DNA of 64,000 nt, from assembly GCA_900546115.1 (NCBI GenBank), contig URBQ01000009.1, forward strand, positions 1 to 64,000, given 5' to 3'. Origin of the DNA: an uncultured Collinsella sp. Its GTDB lineage: Bacteria; Actinomycetota; Coriobacteriia; Coriobacteriales; Coriobacteriaceae. The notes under the pieces were generated by a model. It saw nothing but the letters and a program-made list of their open reading frames with translations. It made no database searches and was not told the origin of the DNA. Of this stretch, positions 1 through 8,518 are shown in pieces; position 1 is the first letter of the stretch, and every line of letters begins with the position of its first letter. The position numbers and the translations under genes were made by a program.

Positions 1-43
1 ACGCCATCTTTTATCAGACAACTCGCTGAAGTAAGGCTGCGAA

Positions 44-136
44 GGCCGCGGGGCCGGGAGGGGTTTCCTAAGGGGACATCCCGCAGCCGCAACGCGGCGA
101 GGACGTGCCCGTGGAAACCCCGCAGGCCCCGCGGCC
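44..136. repeat. Nested extragenic palindrome downstream of the usp gene
   Basis: Two pairs of arms nest here: GGCCGCGGGGCC at 44-55 with its perfect complement at 125-136, and GGGGTTTCC at 60-68 with its complement at 113-121. A small GCCGC/GCGGC hairpin sits in the middle. The element lies just past the stop of the minus-strand usp gene, so it may end or protect that transcript, but no T-run follows the stem. Its architecture resembles those at 5059-5176 and 62336-62436. Confidence 0.7.
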
Positions 137-149
137 GGTGGGAGCAACG

Positions 150-587
150 CTACTTCACGACCAAAATGTCGCAGTCCGTATTGCGCAGCAGGAACGTCGA
201 AATCGAACCCAGGAGCGCGTACTTGATCGAGGACAGGCCGCGGGCGCCGCAGAGCACCAGGTCGGGCTTGACCACGTCGAGCATCTCGTCTTTGAGCGTC
301 TCACGAATACGGCCGGCGCGAATCATGACCTCGACCTCGGGAATATCGGGATTGGCCTTGGCCTCTTCGAGCTGCTTGGCGATGGAGTTCTTAAATGCCT
401 CCTCTAGGCCGTTGACCAGATCGACCGGATAGGAACCGGCGCTCTCGAGCGCCGTGGAATCGATAACGTGGCCGATGATTAGCTTGGCGCCGTTGTTCGC
501 GGCGACCTTGATGGCGCGTGTGAGCACAAAATCCTGCTGTTCAGTACCGTCGAGTGAAACAAATACCTTGGTGTAGCCCTCGTTCAT
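150..587 (-). CDS. Universal stress protein, UspA family
   Basis: A 145-residue single-domain Usp protein, the usual length for the family. The C-terminal half carries the ATP-binding signature G-x2-G-x9-G-S in the stretch GARGLSSIKYALLGS (about residues 113-127), which marks it as the nucleotide-binding UspA type, and the N-terminal part holds the conserved V-x-L-D-G strand. Known members act in the cytoplasm in stress survival. AAGGAGG stands just upstream of the ATG. It is divergent from uppP and seems to be transcribed alone. The specific stress cannot be told from sequence. Confidence 0.93.
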   Translation of the reverse strand: MNEGYTKVFVSLDGTEQQDFVLTRAIKVAANNGAKLIIGHVIDSTALESAGSYPVDLVNGLEEAFKNSIAKQLEEAKANPDIPEVEVMIRAGRIRETLKDEMLDVVKPDLVLCGARGLSSIKYALLGSISTFLLRNTDCDILVVK

Positions 588-835
588 GGTTTCCTCCTTG
601 GTCTATCGCACGGGCGCGGGGCTCGTGCATCGGGCGGGCGCGGGCGCGTTGGCCGCCGGACACTTTATCTTGTTGCAGTTATACCCAAGGATTTGGGTTT
701 GACCGCTCGCAATTCTGTGAACGGGCGAGTTTTTTGGTAAGGGTAGGCGCAGGCGCGCCGCCAACGGTTGATAATGGGACATCGCCCGCACCGTCCGCAG
801 AACAATATCGGCGGGTGTCTAACGAGGGGGTCCCT

Positions 836-1816
836 TTGGATATCATCGAGCTTTTAAAATCTGCCTTCATGGGCCTGGTCGAGGGCATCACCGAATGGCT
901 GCCCGTTTCGTCGACCGGTCACATGATCTTGGTGGACGAGTTCGTCAAGATGAACGTGAGCGAGACGTTCTGGAACATGTTCCTGGTCGTGATTCAGCTT
1001 GGCGCCATTTTGGCCGTCTGTGTGCTGTTCTTCCATGAGCTCAATCCGTTCTCGCCCAGCAAGGGCAAGGAGGGCCGTCACGACACCTGGGTGCTGTGGG
1101 GCAAGATTGTGCTCGGTTGCATTCCTGCGGCGGCGATCGGCCTGCCGCTCAACGACTGGATGGAGGAGCATTTCTACAATGCTCCCGTCGTGGCGCTGGC
1201 GCTCATTGTGTACGGCGTGCTGTTTATCGTGATCGAGAACTGGCGCGCGAGCAAGCGCGAGGAAATGGTCGTTGCCGGTTCGTTTGGTTCGCGTGCTGTG
1301 GTGTCGGGTGAACGTCCCGCCGGTGCGCACTTTGCGGCGCCCGCCACGGCTACCGCTGAGGATGAGGACGATGACGAGAATCTGGACTTTGGTTCCATCG
1401 CCACGCTCGAGGATCTAAGCTGGAAGACTGCGCTGGGTATCGGCTGCTTCCAGGTGCTTTCGCTGGTGCCTGGTACGTCTCGCTCCGGTTCTACCATCAT
1501 CGGCGGCCTGCTTTTGGGCTGCACGCGCTCGGTGGCGTCTAAGTTCACGTTCTTCCTGGCCATCCCTGTCATGTTTGGCGCGAGTGCGCTCAAGCTGGTC
1601 AAGTACTTCATCAAGGGCGGCACGTTCGGCACCAACGAGATCGCCATCTTGGGCGTGGGCTGCGTCGTCGCCTTTGTGGTGTCGCTCATCGCCATCAAGT
1701 GGCTTATGGGCTTCGTTCGCCGTCACGACTTCAAGTGCTTCGGCGTCTACCGCATCATCCTGGGCATCGTGGTGCTCGCGTACTTCTTCGTTCTGGAGCC
1801 TATGCTCGGCCTGTAA
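836..1816 (+). CDS. uppP: Undecaprenyl-diphosphatase (bacitracin resistance protein)
   Basis: Membrane enzyme that dephosphorylates undecaprenyl pyrophosphate to recycle the lipid carrier of cell-wall synthesis. Both family motifs are visible: EGITEWLPVSSTGH near the N-terminus and PGTSRSGSTI near residue 218. The start is taken as TTG at 836 because GAGGGG lies about 5 bases upstream and homology begins there; an in-frame extension back to 554 has no family resemblance. The protein is 326 residues, longer than the roughly 270 usual, because of an acidic cytoplasm-like loop (about residues 142-192, with DEDDDEN) between hydrophobic segments. It is monocistronic and followed by a strong terminator. 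Confidence 0.93.
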   Translation: MDIIELLKSAFMGLVEGITEWLPVSSTGHMILVDEFVKMNVSETFWNMFLVVIQLGAILAVCVLFFHELNPFSPSKGKEGRHDTWVLWGKIVLGCIPAAAIGLPLNDWMEEHFYNAPVVALALIVYGVLFIVIENWRASKREEMVVAGSFGSRAVVSGERPAGAHFAAPATATAEDEDDDENLDFGSIATLEDLSWKTALGIGCFQVLSLVPGTSRSGSTIIGGLLLGCTRSVASKFTFFLAIPVMFGASALKLVKYFIKGGTFGTNEIAILGVGCVVAFVVSLIAIKWLMGFVRRHDFKCFGVYRIILGIVVLAYFFVLEPMLGL

Positions 1817-1863
1817 CTTGGTTGACGCTGCGCGGCGGCCAGAGCGACAACTTGTCATTCAAC

Positions 1864-1904
1864 GAGGGCGGCATGACCAAAAGGTCTATGCTGCCCTCTT
1901 TTTT
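1864..1904 (+). terminator. Rho-independent terminator of uppP
   Basis: GAGGGCGGCATGACC pairs with GGTCTATGCTGCCCTC, with one bulge and one wobble, and six T residues follow. A shorter sibling of the same stem follows pcrA at 4984-5018, so the two genes carry related terminators. Confidence 0.9.
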
Positions 1905-2043
1905 GGGCGATGGGGTGGGTCCGATGGTGGCGCACGGAGTCGTGGTGTGATTTGCGTCGGTGTCCGCGCGGCTCGGTATACTGGTACGGCTCAAACTATG
2001 GCGCTGCCCGCAGGCGCGCCGTCCGTCAGATGAGGAGTCGCCC

Positions 2044-4944
2044 ATGACCCAGCCCCTGCCCTGGGAAAAGAACACTGCTGCGTCCGTGCCGCCCGCGCCG
2101 GAACCCGTGCCGCTCGATGCATACACTGCCCCCGCTGCGCCGGAGCCCGAGCTCGTCCCGCTCGACATCTACGATGCTCCCGCACCGGCACCCAAGCCCG
2201 CTAAGTCGCTTGTCGACATCGACAGTCTTAACCCCGCCCAGCGCGAAGCGGTCCTGACGACCGAAGGTCCGCTGCTGGTCCTTGCCGGTGCTGGCTCGGG
2301 CAAGACCCGCGTCTTGACCTTCCGCATCGCCCATATGCTCGGCGACCTGGGCGTTAAGCCCTGGCAAATCCTTGCCATCACGTTTACCAACAAGGCCGCG
2401 GCCGAGATGCGCGAGCGTCTGGCGGCACTTATCCCCAGCGGTACCCGCGGCATGTGGGTGTGCACCTTCCATGCCATGTGCGTGCGCATGCTGCGCGAGG
2501 ACGCTGACCTGCTGGGCTACACCGGTCAGTTCACCATTTACGATGACGACGATTCCAAGCGCATGGTGCGTGATATTATGCAGGCGCTCGGCATCGAGCA
2601 AAAGCAGTTCCCCATCAACATGATCCGCAGCAAGATCAGCTCGGCCAAAAACGCCATGATCGGGCCCGAGGACATGCTCAAATCCGCTGACAGCCCCAAT
2701 GACAAAAAGGCCGCGCAGGTCTACCTGGAGCTGGAGCGCCGCCTGCGCGCCGCCAACGCGATGGACTTCGACGACCTGCTCGTGCGCACGCTCGAGCTAC
2801 TGCGAACCCGCCCCGAGGTGCTCGATAAGTACCAAGAGCGCTTCCGCTACATTAGCGTCGACGAGTATCAGGACACCAACCACGTCCAGTACGAGATCGC
2901 CAACCTGCTGGCCGCCAAGTACCAAAACCTCATGGTTGTGGGCGACGACGACCAGTCCATTTATAGCTGGCGTGGCGCCGACATCACCAATATCCTGGAC
3001 TTTGAGAAGGACTTTAAAAACTGCAAGACCGTCAAGCTGGAGCAGAACTATCGCTCCACGGGTCACATCCTGAGCGCCGCCAATGCCGTTGTTCGCCACA
3101 ACTCGCAGCGCAAGGACAAGCGCCTGTTTACGGCCGAGGGCGATGGCGAGAAGATTCAGGCTTTCCAGGCAAGCGACGAGCGCGACGAGGGCCGCTGGAT
3201 TGCCGGCGAGATCGAGAAGCTGCATGCCAAAGGCACGAGCTACGACGATATCGCCGTGTTCTACCGCACCAACGCCCAGTCGCGTATCCTCGAAGATATG
3301 TTCCTGCGCGCGGGCGTGCCCTACAAGATCGTGGGCGGCACGCGATTCTTCGACCGTGCCGAGATCCGCGACGTCATGGCCTACCTCAAGATGATCGTGA
3401 ACCCGGCCGACGAGATGAGCGTCAAGCGCGTCATCAACACGCCGCGCCGCGGCATCGGCTCCACCTCGATCCAAAAGATCGAGCAGCTGGCGCGCGACAA
3501 CCGCTGCTCGTTCTTCCAGGCCTGCGAGATCGCAACAGCCGAGACGGGCATGTTTAGTGCCAAGGTGCGCAACGGCCTGTCGAGTTTTGTGGCGCTGGTG
3601 CGCGAGGGCCGCCGCATGGACGGCGAGCTCAAGGACGTCGTCGAGATGATTGTCGATAAGACGGGCCTGCTGCAGGCGTTTCGCGCCGAGGGCACCATGG
3701 AGTCCGAGAGCCGCGCCGAGAACATCCAGGAATTCCTGGGCGTCGCTGCCGAATTTGAGGAGACGCACGAGGATATCGAGGGCACGCTCGAGAGCTTGGA
3801 AGAGCTGCGTGCAGCCGGTGTTGCCGATGTGCCTGCCAGTGCCGAGCCCGAGCCCGTTGTGGTGAGCGCGCCTGCGCCCGAGCCAGGGCCGTCCGCGCCC
3901 GCGTCTTCGTTTGAGGCGCTCGTCGGTGCTCGTGACGCCGCGGGCTCCAATCCGCTCGATAGCCTAGCCGCTCCGGCGCTCTCGCCGCAGGATGCCCTGA
4001 CCGCTGCCATCGCGGGCAACGCATATGCCGCGCCGACGGAGCTGCCGGCGGGTGCCGTGCATGCCGACGAGATCGAGCGCGCCTATGGCCCGCTCACCTG
4101 CAAAGCGCTGCCGGCGCTCATGGAGTGGCTGGCCTTGCGCTCCGACTTGGATTCCCTGGCCGGCGAGACGCATGCCATTACCATGATGACCATCCACTCT
4201 GCCAAGGGCCTGGAGTTCCCGGCGGTGTTTGTGGCCGGCATGGAGGAGGGTATCTTCCCGCACGTGCACGACTTTGGCGGCAGCGATGATCCGGGCAAGC
4301 TCGAAGAGGAGCGTCGCCTGGCCTACGTCGCCATCACGCGCGCCCGCAAGCGCCTGTTCCTGACCTATGCGGCCACGCGTCGCACCTACGGTTCGACTTC
4401 TGCCAACCCGCGCTCGCGCTTCCTCAACGAGATTCCGTTTGAGGATATCGAGTTTAGCGGCATCGGCTCTGCCGGTTTTGAGGGCACGGGCTGGGAGAAG
4501 CGCGGCGACCGTCACGGCACCTTTGGCTCGGGCATGGGCTCGGATATGTATGGCGGTAAGGTGTTCGGTTCGCATACGCGCTCGACCGGCGGTTTCGGTT
4601 CGCGCGGCGGATCGAGCTTCGACGATTTCTTTGGTGGCAGCACCTATGGCACCGAGCGCCATCGCGGGGTTTCGCCCGACGCCGGCCGTGTTGCCTCGAC
4701 CTTTGGTTCGGGCGCGCCGCGAGCTAAAAAGCCGTCGTCCAAGGTGTCGCCGACGGTGGAGCGCAAGGTCGATCGCGCCAGCGCGTCGCAGGACTTTGCC
4801 GCGGGCGATACCGTGAGCCACAAGACCTTTGGCACCGGTACCGTGATCTCGGTCGCCGGAGACATGATCGAGGTGCAGTTCGAAAAGACCGGCCAGACTA
4901 AAAAGCTTATGAAGGGCTTTGCGCCTATAGTGAAACTGACCTAG
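2044..4944 (+). CDS. pcrA: ATP-dependent DNA helicase, UvrD/PcrA family
   Basis: Superfamily 1A 3'-5' helicase used in DNA repair and rolling-circle replication. Visible are the Q-motif (LNPAQREAV), Walker A (AGAGSGKT, about residue 78), Walker B (DEYQDTN), motif III (GDDDQSIYSWRGAD), motif V (TIHSAKGLEFPAVF) and motif VI (RRLAYVAITRARK). ATG 2044 is chosen because GAGGAG stands 6 bases upstream; an upstream in-frame ATG at 1960 has no ribosome site. At 966 residues it is far longer than the roughly 720-740 of PcrA: an Ala/Pro-rich N-terminal lead of about 55 residues, a roughly 110-residue Ala/Pro linker inserted within the second RecA half (about 600-710), and a Gly/Ser-rich segment before the C-terminal Tudor-like DNA/RNA polymerase contact module (GDTVSHKTFGTGTV). 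Confidence 0.95.
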   Translation: MTQPLPWEKNTAASVPPAPEPVPLDAYTAPAAPEPELVPLDIYDAPAPAPKPAKSLVDIDSLNPAQREAVLTTEGPLLVLAGAGSGKTRVLTFRIAHMLGDLGVKPWQILAITFTNKAAAEMRERLAALIPSGTRGMWVCTFHAMCVRMLREDADLLGYTGQFTIYDDDDSKRMVRDIMQALGIEQKQFPINMIRSKISSAKNAMIGPEDMLKSADSPNDKKAAQVYLELERRLRAANAMDFDDLLVRTLELLRTRPEVLDKYQERFRYISVDEYQDTNHVQYEIANLLAAKYQNLMVVGDDDQSIYSWRGADITNILDFEKDFKNCKTVKLEQNYRSTGHILSAANAVVRHNSQRKDKRLFTAEGDGEKIQAFQASDERDEGRWIAGEIEKLHAKGTSYDDIAVFYRTNAQSRILEDMFLRAGVPYKIVGGTRFFDRAEIRDVMAYLKMIVNPADEMSVKRVINTPRRGIGSTSIQKIEQLARDNRCSFFQACEIATAETGMFSAKVRNGLSSFVALVREGRRMDGELKDVVEMIVDKTGLLQAFRAEGTMESESRAENIQEFLGVAAEFEETHEDIEGTLESLEELRAAGVADVPASAEPEPVVVSAPAPEPGPSAPASSFEALVGARDAAGSNPLDSLAAPALSPQDALTAAIAGNAYAAPTELPAGAVHADEIERAYGPLTCKALPALMEWLALRSDLDSLAGETHAITMMTIHSAKGLEFPAVFVAGMEEGIFPHVHDFGGSDDPGKLEEERRLAYVAITRARKRLFLTYAATRRTYGSTSANPRSRFLNEIPFEDIEFSGIGSAGFEGTGWEKRGDRHGTFGSGMGSDMYGGKVFGSHTRSTGGFGSRGGSSFDDFFGGSTYGTERHRGVSPDAGRVASTFGSGAPRAKKPSSKVSPTVERKVDRASASQDFAAGDTVSHKTFGTGTVISVAGDMIEVQFEKTGQTKKLMKGFAPIVKLT

Positions 4945-4983
4945 GCGGCTTTCCCAGGCACGGCACCTCGGCCTTCAATCGTC

Positions 4984-5018
4984 GGGCATGACCTCAAGGT
5001 CTATGCCCTCCTCTTTCA
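4984..5018 (+). terminator. Terminator-like hairpin after pcrA
   Basis: GGGCATGACC pairs with GGTCTATGCCC across a 4-base loop, one T bulged, followed by TCCTCTTT. Weaker T-tract than the uppP terminator, to which it is clearly related in sequence. Confidence 0.65.
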
Positions 5019-5058
5019 GGCCGATCTGCCGCACCTGGAAAACCCGTACATCCGGCTA

Positions 5059-5176
5059 GGCGGGCGCGCCGGGGGCTTTGGTCGCCTGCTCGGACAGTCC
5101 TGCTCGCACGGAGAGCACATTAAGTGCTCTCCGGCTCGTGCGGAACTCGCGATCGATGTTGCCCCATACGCCCGCC
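5059..5176. repeat. Nested extragenic palindrome between pcrA and manA
   Basis: Outer arms GGCGGGCG (5059-5066) and CGCCCGCC (5169-5176) enclose an inner perfect hairpin GGAGAGCAC-ATTAA-GTGCTCTCC (5110-5132), itself flanked by GCACG/CGTGC. It sits between the convergent pcrA and manA genes. No ORF of interest is inside. The rest of 4945-5327 holds only the two terminators listed separately. Confidence 0.65.
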
Positions 5177-5268
5177 CGGGTCCTTAGATAACGTTGCTTG
5201 CGAACGTCGCTTTGCTCGTTCGCTTTTTGGTCTGGAGAGCCGGGTGGGCTGATATATAGAAACGATTA

Positions 5269-5300
5269 GGGGCTCTCCCGTACATGGACGGGAGAGCCCC
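5269..5300 (-). terminator. Terminator of the gntR-manA unit, probably bidirectional
   Basis: Perfect 13-bp stem GGGGCTCTCCCGT / ACGGGAGAGCCCC with a 6-base loop, placed 27 bases past the manA stop. On the minus strand it is followed by a weak T-rich stretch; on the plus strand by TTGTTGCGTTT, so it could also stop read-through from pcrA. Confidence 0.8.
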
Positions 5301-5327
5301 TTGTTGCGTTTGGGTTGTTGGTGCGAT

Positions 5328-6260
5328 CTACAGGTGCGAGACGATCAGTTCCATCTTGCCTTCGAGGTCAATGTCGCTGACGGTGCTCGGAGCCAGCAGG
5401 TGGCTGCCCTTGTGAACGGGCTCGCCGCAGACGGTGCCTTCGCCGTCGATGACCGACAGGCACATGAAGGGCCAGCGCTGCTCGAGGGTCTTGCTGCCGT
5501 CGACGCGCACGCGATCGACGGTGTAGCAGGAGTTAGACTCGAGCTCGGTCACGCCGTCGACCTCGGGCGCGGTCACGGTGCCGTCGGTCGGTGCCTGAAC
5601 ATCAAAGTCGATGCAGTCGAGGCTCTGCTCAATATGCAGCGGGCGCAGCTTGCCGTCGGTGCCGGGGCGGTCGTAGTCGTACAGGCGATACGTCACGTCG
5701 CTCGATTGCTGCGTCTCCAAAATGAGCGTGCCGGTTTTAATAGCGTGCACGGTGCCCGAGTCAATCTGGAAAAAGTCGCCCTTGTGGATTGGGAGCACGT
5801 TGAGCATGTCGTCCCAGCGGCCGTCCTCGATCATCTGTGCGCCCTCGGTGCGGTCCTTGGCGCGCTGCCCGACGATAATCGTGGCGCCGGGCTCGCAGTC
5901 CAGCACATACCAGCACTCGGTCTTGCCCAGGCTGCCGTTCTCGTGCTCGGCAGCGTACTCGTCGTTGGGATGAATCTGGATCGAAAGGTCGTCCTTAGCG
6001 TCCAGAATCTTAATGAGCAGCGGGAACTCCTTGCCCTCGCAGTTGCCAAAGAGCTCGCGGTGCTCGGCCCACAGCCACGACAGTGTGTGGCCGGCATACG
6101 GGCCCTCCGCAATCTGGCAGTCGCCGTTGGGGTGGGCCGAGATGGCCCAGCACTCACCGATGGGACCCTCGGGAATGTCGTAACCAAATACGGTTTCGAG
6201 CTGGCGGCCGCCCCAGATCTTCTCGTGGAAGATCGGCGTCAGTTTAATCAAATCGGACAT
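5328..6260 (-). CDS. manA: Mannose-6-phosphate isomerase, class I
   Basis: Zinc enzyme that interconverts mannose-6-phosphate and fructose-6-phosphate. The cupin motifs of the Firmicutes-type short class I enzymes are visible: the zinc-site strand IQIHPNDEYA, the E-WYVL strand, and SGTVHAI. It is 310 residues, normal for this short form. The start at 6260 (MSDLIK) is preferred over the ATG at 6266 because GGGGG lies 7 bases upstream of it but only 1-2 bases from the other. It lies 75 bases downstream of a GntR-type regulator on the same strand and is likely co-transcribed with it, which suggests local control by a sugar phosphate. Confidence 0.95.
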   Translation of the reverse strand: MSDLIKLTPIFHEKIWGGRQLETVFGYDIPEGPIGECWAISAHPNGDCQIAEGPYAGHTLSWLWAEHRELFGNCEGKEFPLLIKILDAKDDLSIQIHPNDEYAAEHENGSLGKTECWYVLDCEPGATIIVGQRAKDRTEGAQMIEDGRWDDMLNVLPIHKGDFFQIDSGTVHAIKTGTLILETQQSSDVTYRLYDYDRPGTDGKLRPLHIEQSLDCIDFDVQAPTDGTVTAPEVDGVTELESNSCYTVDRVRVDGSKTLEQRWPFMCLSVIDGEGTVCGEPVHKGSHLLAPSTVSDIDLEGKMELIVSHL

Positions 6261-6335
6261 GTTCATACCCCCATGGTGTTGTGCGGTCGCCCACTCTAAA
6301 CGAGCCATAACGTGCGCCCGCATGACTACAAAAAC

Positions 6336-7055
6336 CTATGCCAACGTTACGTTGTGCAGCTCAAAGCGGTCGCCGACGTTGCGCGAAATCGAGTACTCAA
6401 AGGCGTTGCCGCTATCCAAAAAGCCAATCTGGTTGAGCTCGAGCAGGGGAGCGCCGGGTTCGGTGTCCAGGCGCTCAGCCTCTTCCTCGGTTGCCGCTAC
6501 GGCGCGGATGGTGCGGTGGAAGCTCGAAATCTTCAGCCCGCATTGCTCGCGGATGAAGCTGTAGACCGATCCATACAGGTCTTTCTTTTTAAGGCCCGGT
6601 ATCAGCTCGAGAGGCATGTAGGTGTACTCGATGACGATGGGCTTCTCGTTGACCTGGCGCACGCGCACGATGTGATAGGCAAAGTCGTCCTCGGCAATTC
6701 CCAGCTGAGTAGCGACGTCCGCCGGTGGATTGACAATCGAGAAATCGTAGACCACCGAGGTCACCTTCTCCCCGCGGTGCTCATACGAAAAACCCTGGGC
6801 GCGGTCATTTTTGCCCTGGAAAAATGCCTGGTCGGGGAGACCCGCCGTGTCCTTAACGTAGGTGCCCGACCCGCGCCGGCTGGTGACAAGGCCCTCCTCG
6901 GTGATCTGCTCGATAGCTCGTTTGACGGTGATTTTGGAAACGCTATAGAGCTCGCAGAACTCAACGACGGTGGGTAGCTTGTCGCCCGGCTTAAGGGAGC
7001 CGTCCTCGATGCTTCGACGGATATCTGCAGCTATCGCCTCGTATTTGGGAATCAT
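6336..7055 (-). CDS. GntR family regulator with UTRA ligand domain
   Basis: A 239-residue DNA-binding regulator. Residues 1-70 form the GntR winged helix (AADIRRSIEDGSLKPGDKLP, then VSKITVKRAIEQ as recognition helix and RGSGTYV wing); residues 90-235 are the UTRA ligand domain, usually a sugar-phosphate sensor in the HutC subfamily. It precedes manA on the same strand and faces the ROK kinase across a 340-base gap, so both are plausible targets. Ligand unknown. Confidence 0.92.
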   Translation of the reverse strand: MIPKYEAIAADIRRSIEDGSLKPGDKLPTVVEFCELYSVSKITVKRAIEQITEEGLVTSRRGSGTYVKDTAGLPDQAFFQGKNDRAQGFSYEHRGEKVTSVVYDFSIVNPPADVATQLGIAEDDFAYHIVRVRQVNEKPIVIEYTYMPLELIPGLKKKDLYGSVYSFIREQCGLKISSFHRTIRAVAATEEEAERLDTEPGAPLLELNQIGFLDSGNAFEYSISRNVGDRFELHNVTLA

Positions 7056-7395
7056 GGAACCTCCTTTCCGGCTTGATTGAGTACAGAAGAAAGTATAGTC
7101 AACACCTAAGCATCCCTATTGCGTTTTTGAAAAGTTCGAGAAAGGTTTAATTAAAAAACGCTTCTCTTTAAAAACTAGAGCGCTCTAAATGAATATGCAT
7201 TCGAATAATGTGGTATTGAGCAAATTGATCGACTCGAGGATGGGGTTGAGCCGTTTTACCGCCCAACGAACCAAATACCATGCCCTGCGTTTTCACAGAT
7301 AAAACCTGCCAAAACAAACCTGTCCCTTTTTGGCAGGTTTTTGCCTTGGGAGCGGTACCATACAGGCAATGTTTAAACGAGAAAGGCGGGCTCCC
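7056..7395. promoter_or_regulatory. AT-rich divergent region between gntR-manA and the ROK kinase
   Basis: The first 200 bases are markedly AT-rich compared with the coding neighbours and must hold the promoters of both flanking units. TATACT and TTGACT-like hexamers can be found on the minus strand near 7095-7110 but not at an ideal spacing, so no promoter is asserted. A short AT-rich near-palindrome AGAGCGCTCT lies near 7188. The part from 7301 is a repeat described separately. Confidence 0.45.
7301..7342. repeat. GGGACAGG-family palindrome upstream of the ROK kinase
   Basis: AAAACCTGCCAAAA at 7301 pairs with TTTTTGGCAGGTTTT ending near 7342, with AAACCTGTCCC in the loop; the complement of that loop (GGGACAGGTTT) recurs at 8360. 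As RNA it would look like a terminator, yet it lies at the 5' side of the kinase gene, so it is either an attenuator or a mobile repeat. Confidence 0.6.
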
Positions 7396-8349
7396 ATGGA
7401 ACCTAAGCAGTATTACATCGGCATCGACGTCGGCGGCACTTCGGTTAAGGAGGGCCTGTTCGACGAGGATGGTAACCTGCTGGCCAAGGCCAGCGTGCCC
7501 ACGCCGCCTATCGTTGACGCCGCGGGCTTTGCCGCGGTGACCGAGGCTATCGACCAGGTGGTCGCCAAGGCCCAGATTCCGCGCGCCTTTGTGGCGGGTA
7601 TTGGCCTGGCCGTTCCGTGCCCCATCCCGGCATCGGGCGATGCCAAGGTCAAGGCCAACATTGCCATTAACCTGCCCGAGCTAAGAGTCGCCATTCAGGA
7701 GCACTGCCCCGACGCGGTTGTTAAATACGAGAACGATGCCAACGCCGCTGCCATGGGCGAGGCCTGGCTCGGCTCTGCCAAGGGCGTACAGAACGTGGTG
7801 ATGGTCACCATTGGTACCGGCGTGGGTGGCGGCGTTATCGTCAACGGCGACGTGGTGTCGGGCGTTGTGGGCGCCGGCGGCGAGATTGGCCACATGTGCC
7901 TGAACCCCGAAGAGGAGCGCACCTGCGGCTGCGGCGGACATGGCCACCTGGAGCAGTATTCCAGCGCCACCGGCGTGGTGAGCAACTACCTTGCCGAGTG
8001 CAAAAAGGCCGGCGTCGAGCCCATCGAGCTCACTGGGCCTTCTGATTCCAAGGACGTGTTCCAGGCCTGCCGCGAGGGCGACAAGCTCGCGCTGGCCGCG
8101 GCCGATACCATGGCCGACTATCTCGGCCGCGCACTGGCGCTTATCGCCAACGTGGTTGATCCCGAGATGTTCCTCATCGGCGGCGGCGCCTCCGCCTCGG
8201 CCGATGTCTACCTCGACAAGGTCCGCGAGCACTTTAAGCAGTACGCGCTTTCCGCCTCGCGCGAGACGCCCATTAAGGTCGCTTCGCTCGAAAACGACGC
8301 CGGCATCATCGGTGCCGCCTACGTAGCCCTGCGCGCCGCCGGCAAATAG
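7396..8349 (+). CDS. ROK family sugar kinase (probable glucokinase)
   Basis: ATP-dependent sugar kinase of 317 residues. The phosphate motif YYIGIDVGGTSVKEG opens the protein, the catalytic Asp lies in ENDANAAAMGEAWLG, and TIGTGVGGGVI is the second ATP motif. The zinc motif is CGCGGHGHLEQYSS: the usual fourth position Cys of C-x-C-G-x2-G-C-x-E is His here. The start at 7396 has GAAAGG upstream and begins the family homology. The substrate is likely glucose but ROK kinases also act on mannose, fructose and N-acetyl sugars. Confidence 0.9.
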   Translation: MEPKQYYIGIDVGGTSVKEGLFDEDGNLLAKASVPTPPIVDAAGFAAVTEAIDQVVAKAQIPRAFVAGIGLAVPCPIPASGDAKVKANIAINLPELRVAIQEHCPDAVVKYENDANAAAMGEAWLGSAKGVQNVVMVTIGTGVGGGVIVNGDVVSGVVGAGGEIGHMCLNPEEERTCGCGGHGHLEQYSSATGVVSNYLAECKKAGVEPIELTGPSDSKDVFQACREGDKLALAAADTMADYLGRALALIANVVDPEMFLIGGGASASADVYLDKVREHFKQYALSASRETPIKVASLENDAGIIGAAYVALRAAGK

Positions 8350-8401
8350 TTGGTGCAAGGGGGACAGGTTACTTTGCACCAACATGGTGCAAAAGGGACA
8401 G
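8350..8401. repeat. GGGACAGG-family palindromic repeat
   Basis: TTGGTGCAA (8350-8358) pairs with TTGCACCAA (8374-8382), the loop holding GGGGGACAGG; a second partial unit TGGTGCAAAAGGGACAG follows at 8385-8401. It sits directly after the kinase stop codon. Confidence 0.75.
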
Positions 8402-8518
8402 CCTTGGCCCCCCGTGCCTGCGCCCCAAAATATGCCGTGGCCCTTCCGTCTGCGAAGGCTCGGCATCGGCGTGCTACCATAGCTACGTCCAAGTACACAT
8501 ATCAAGTGGAGGATATCC

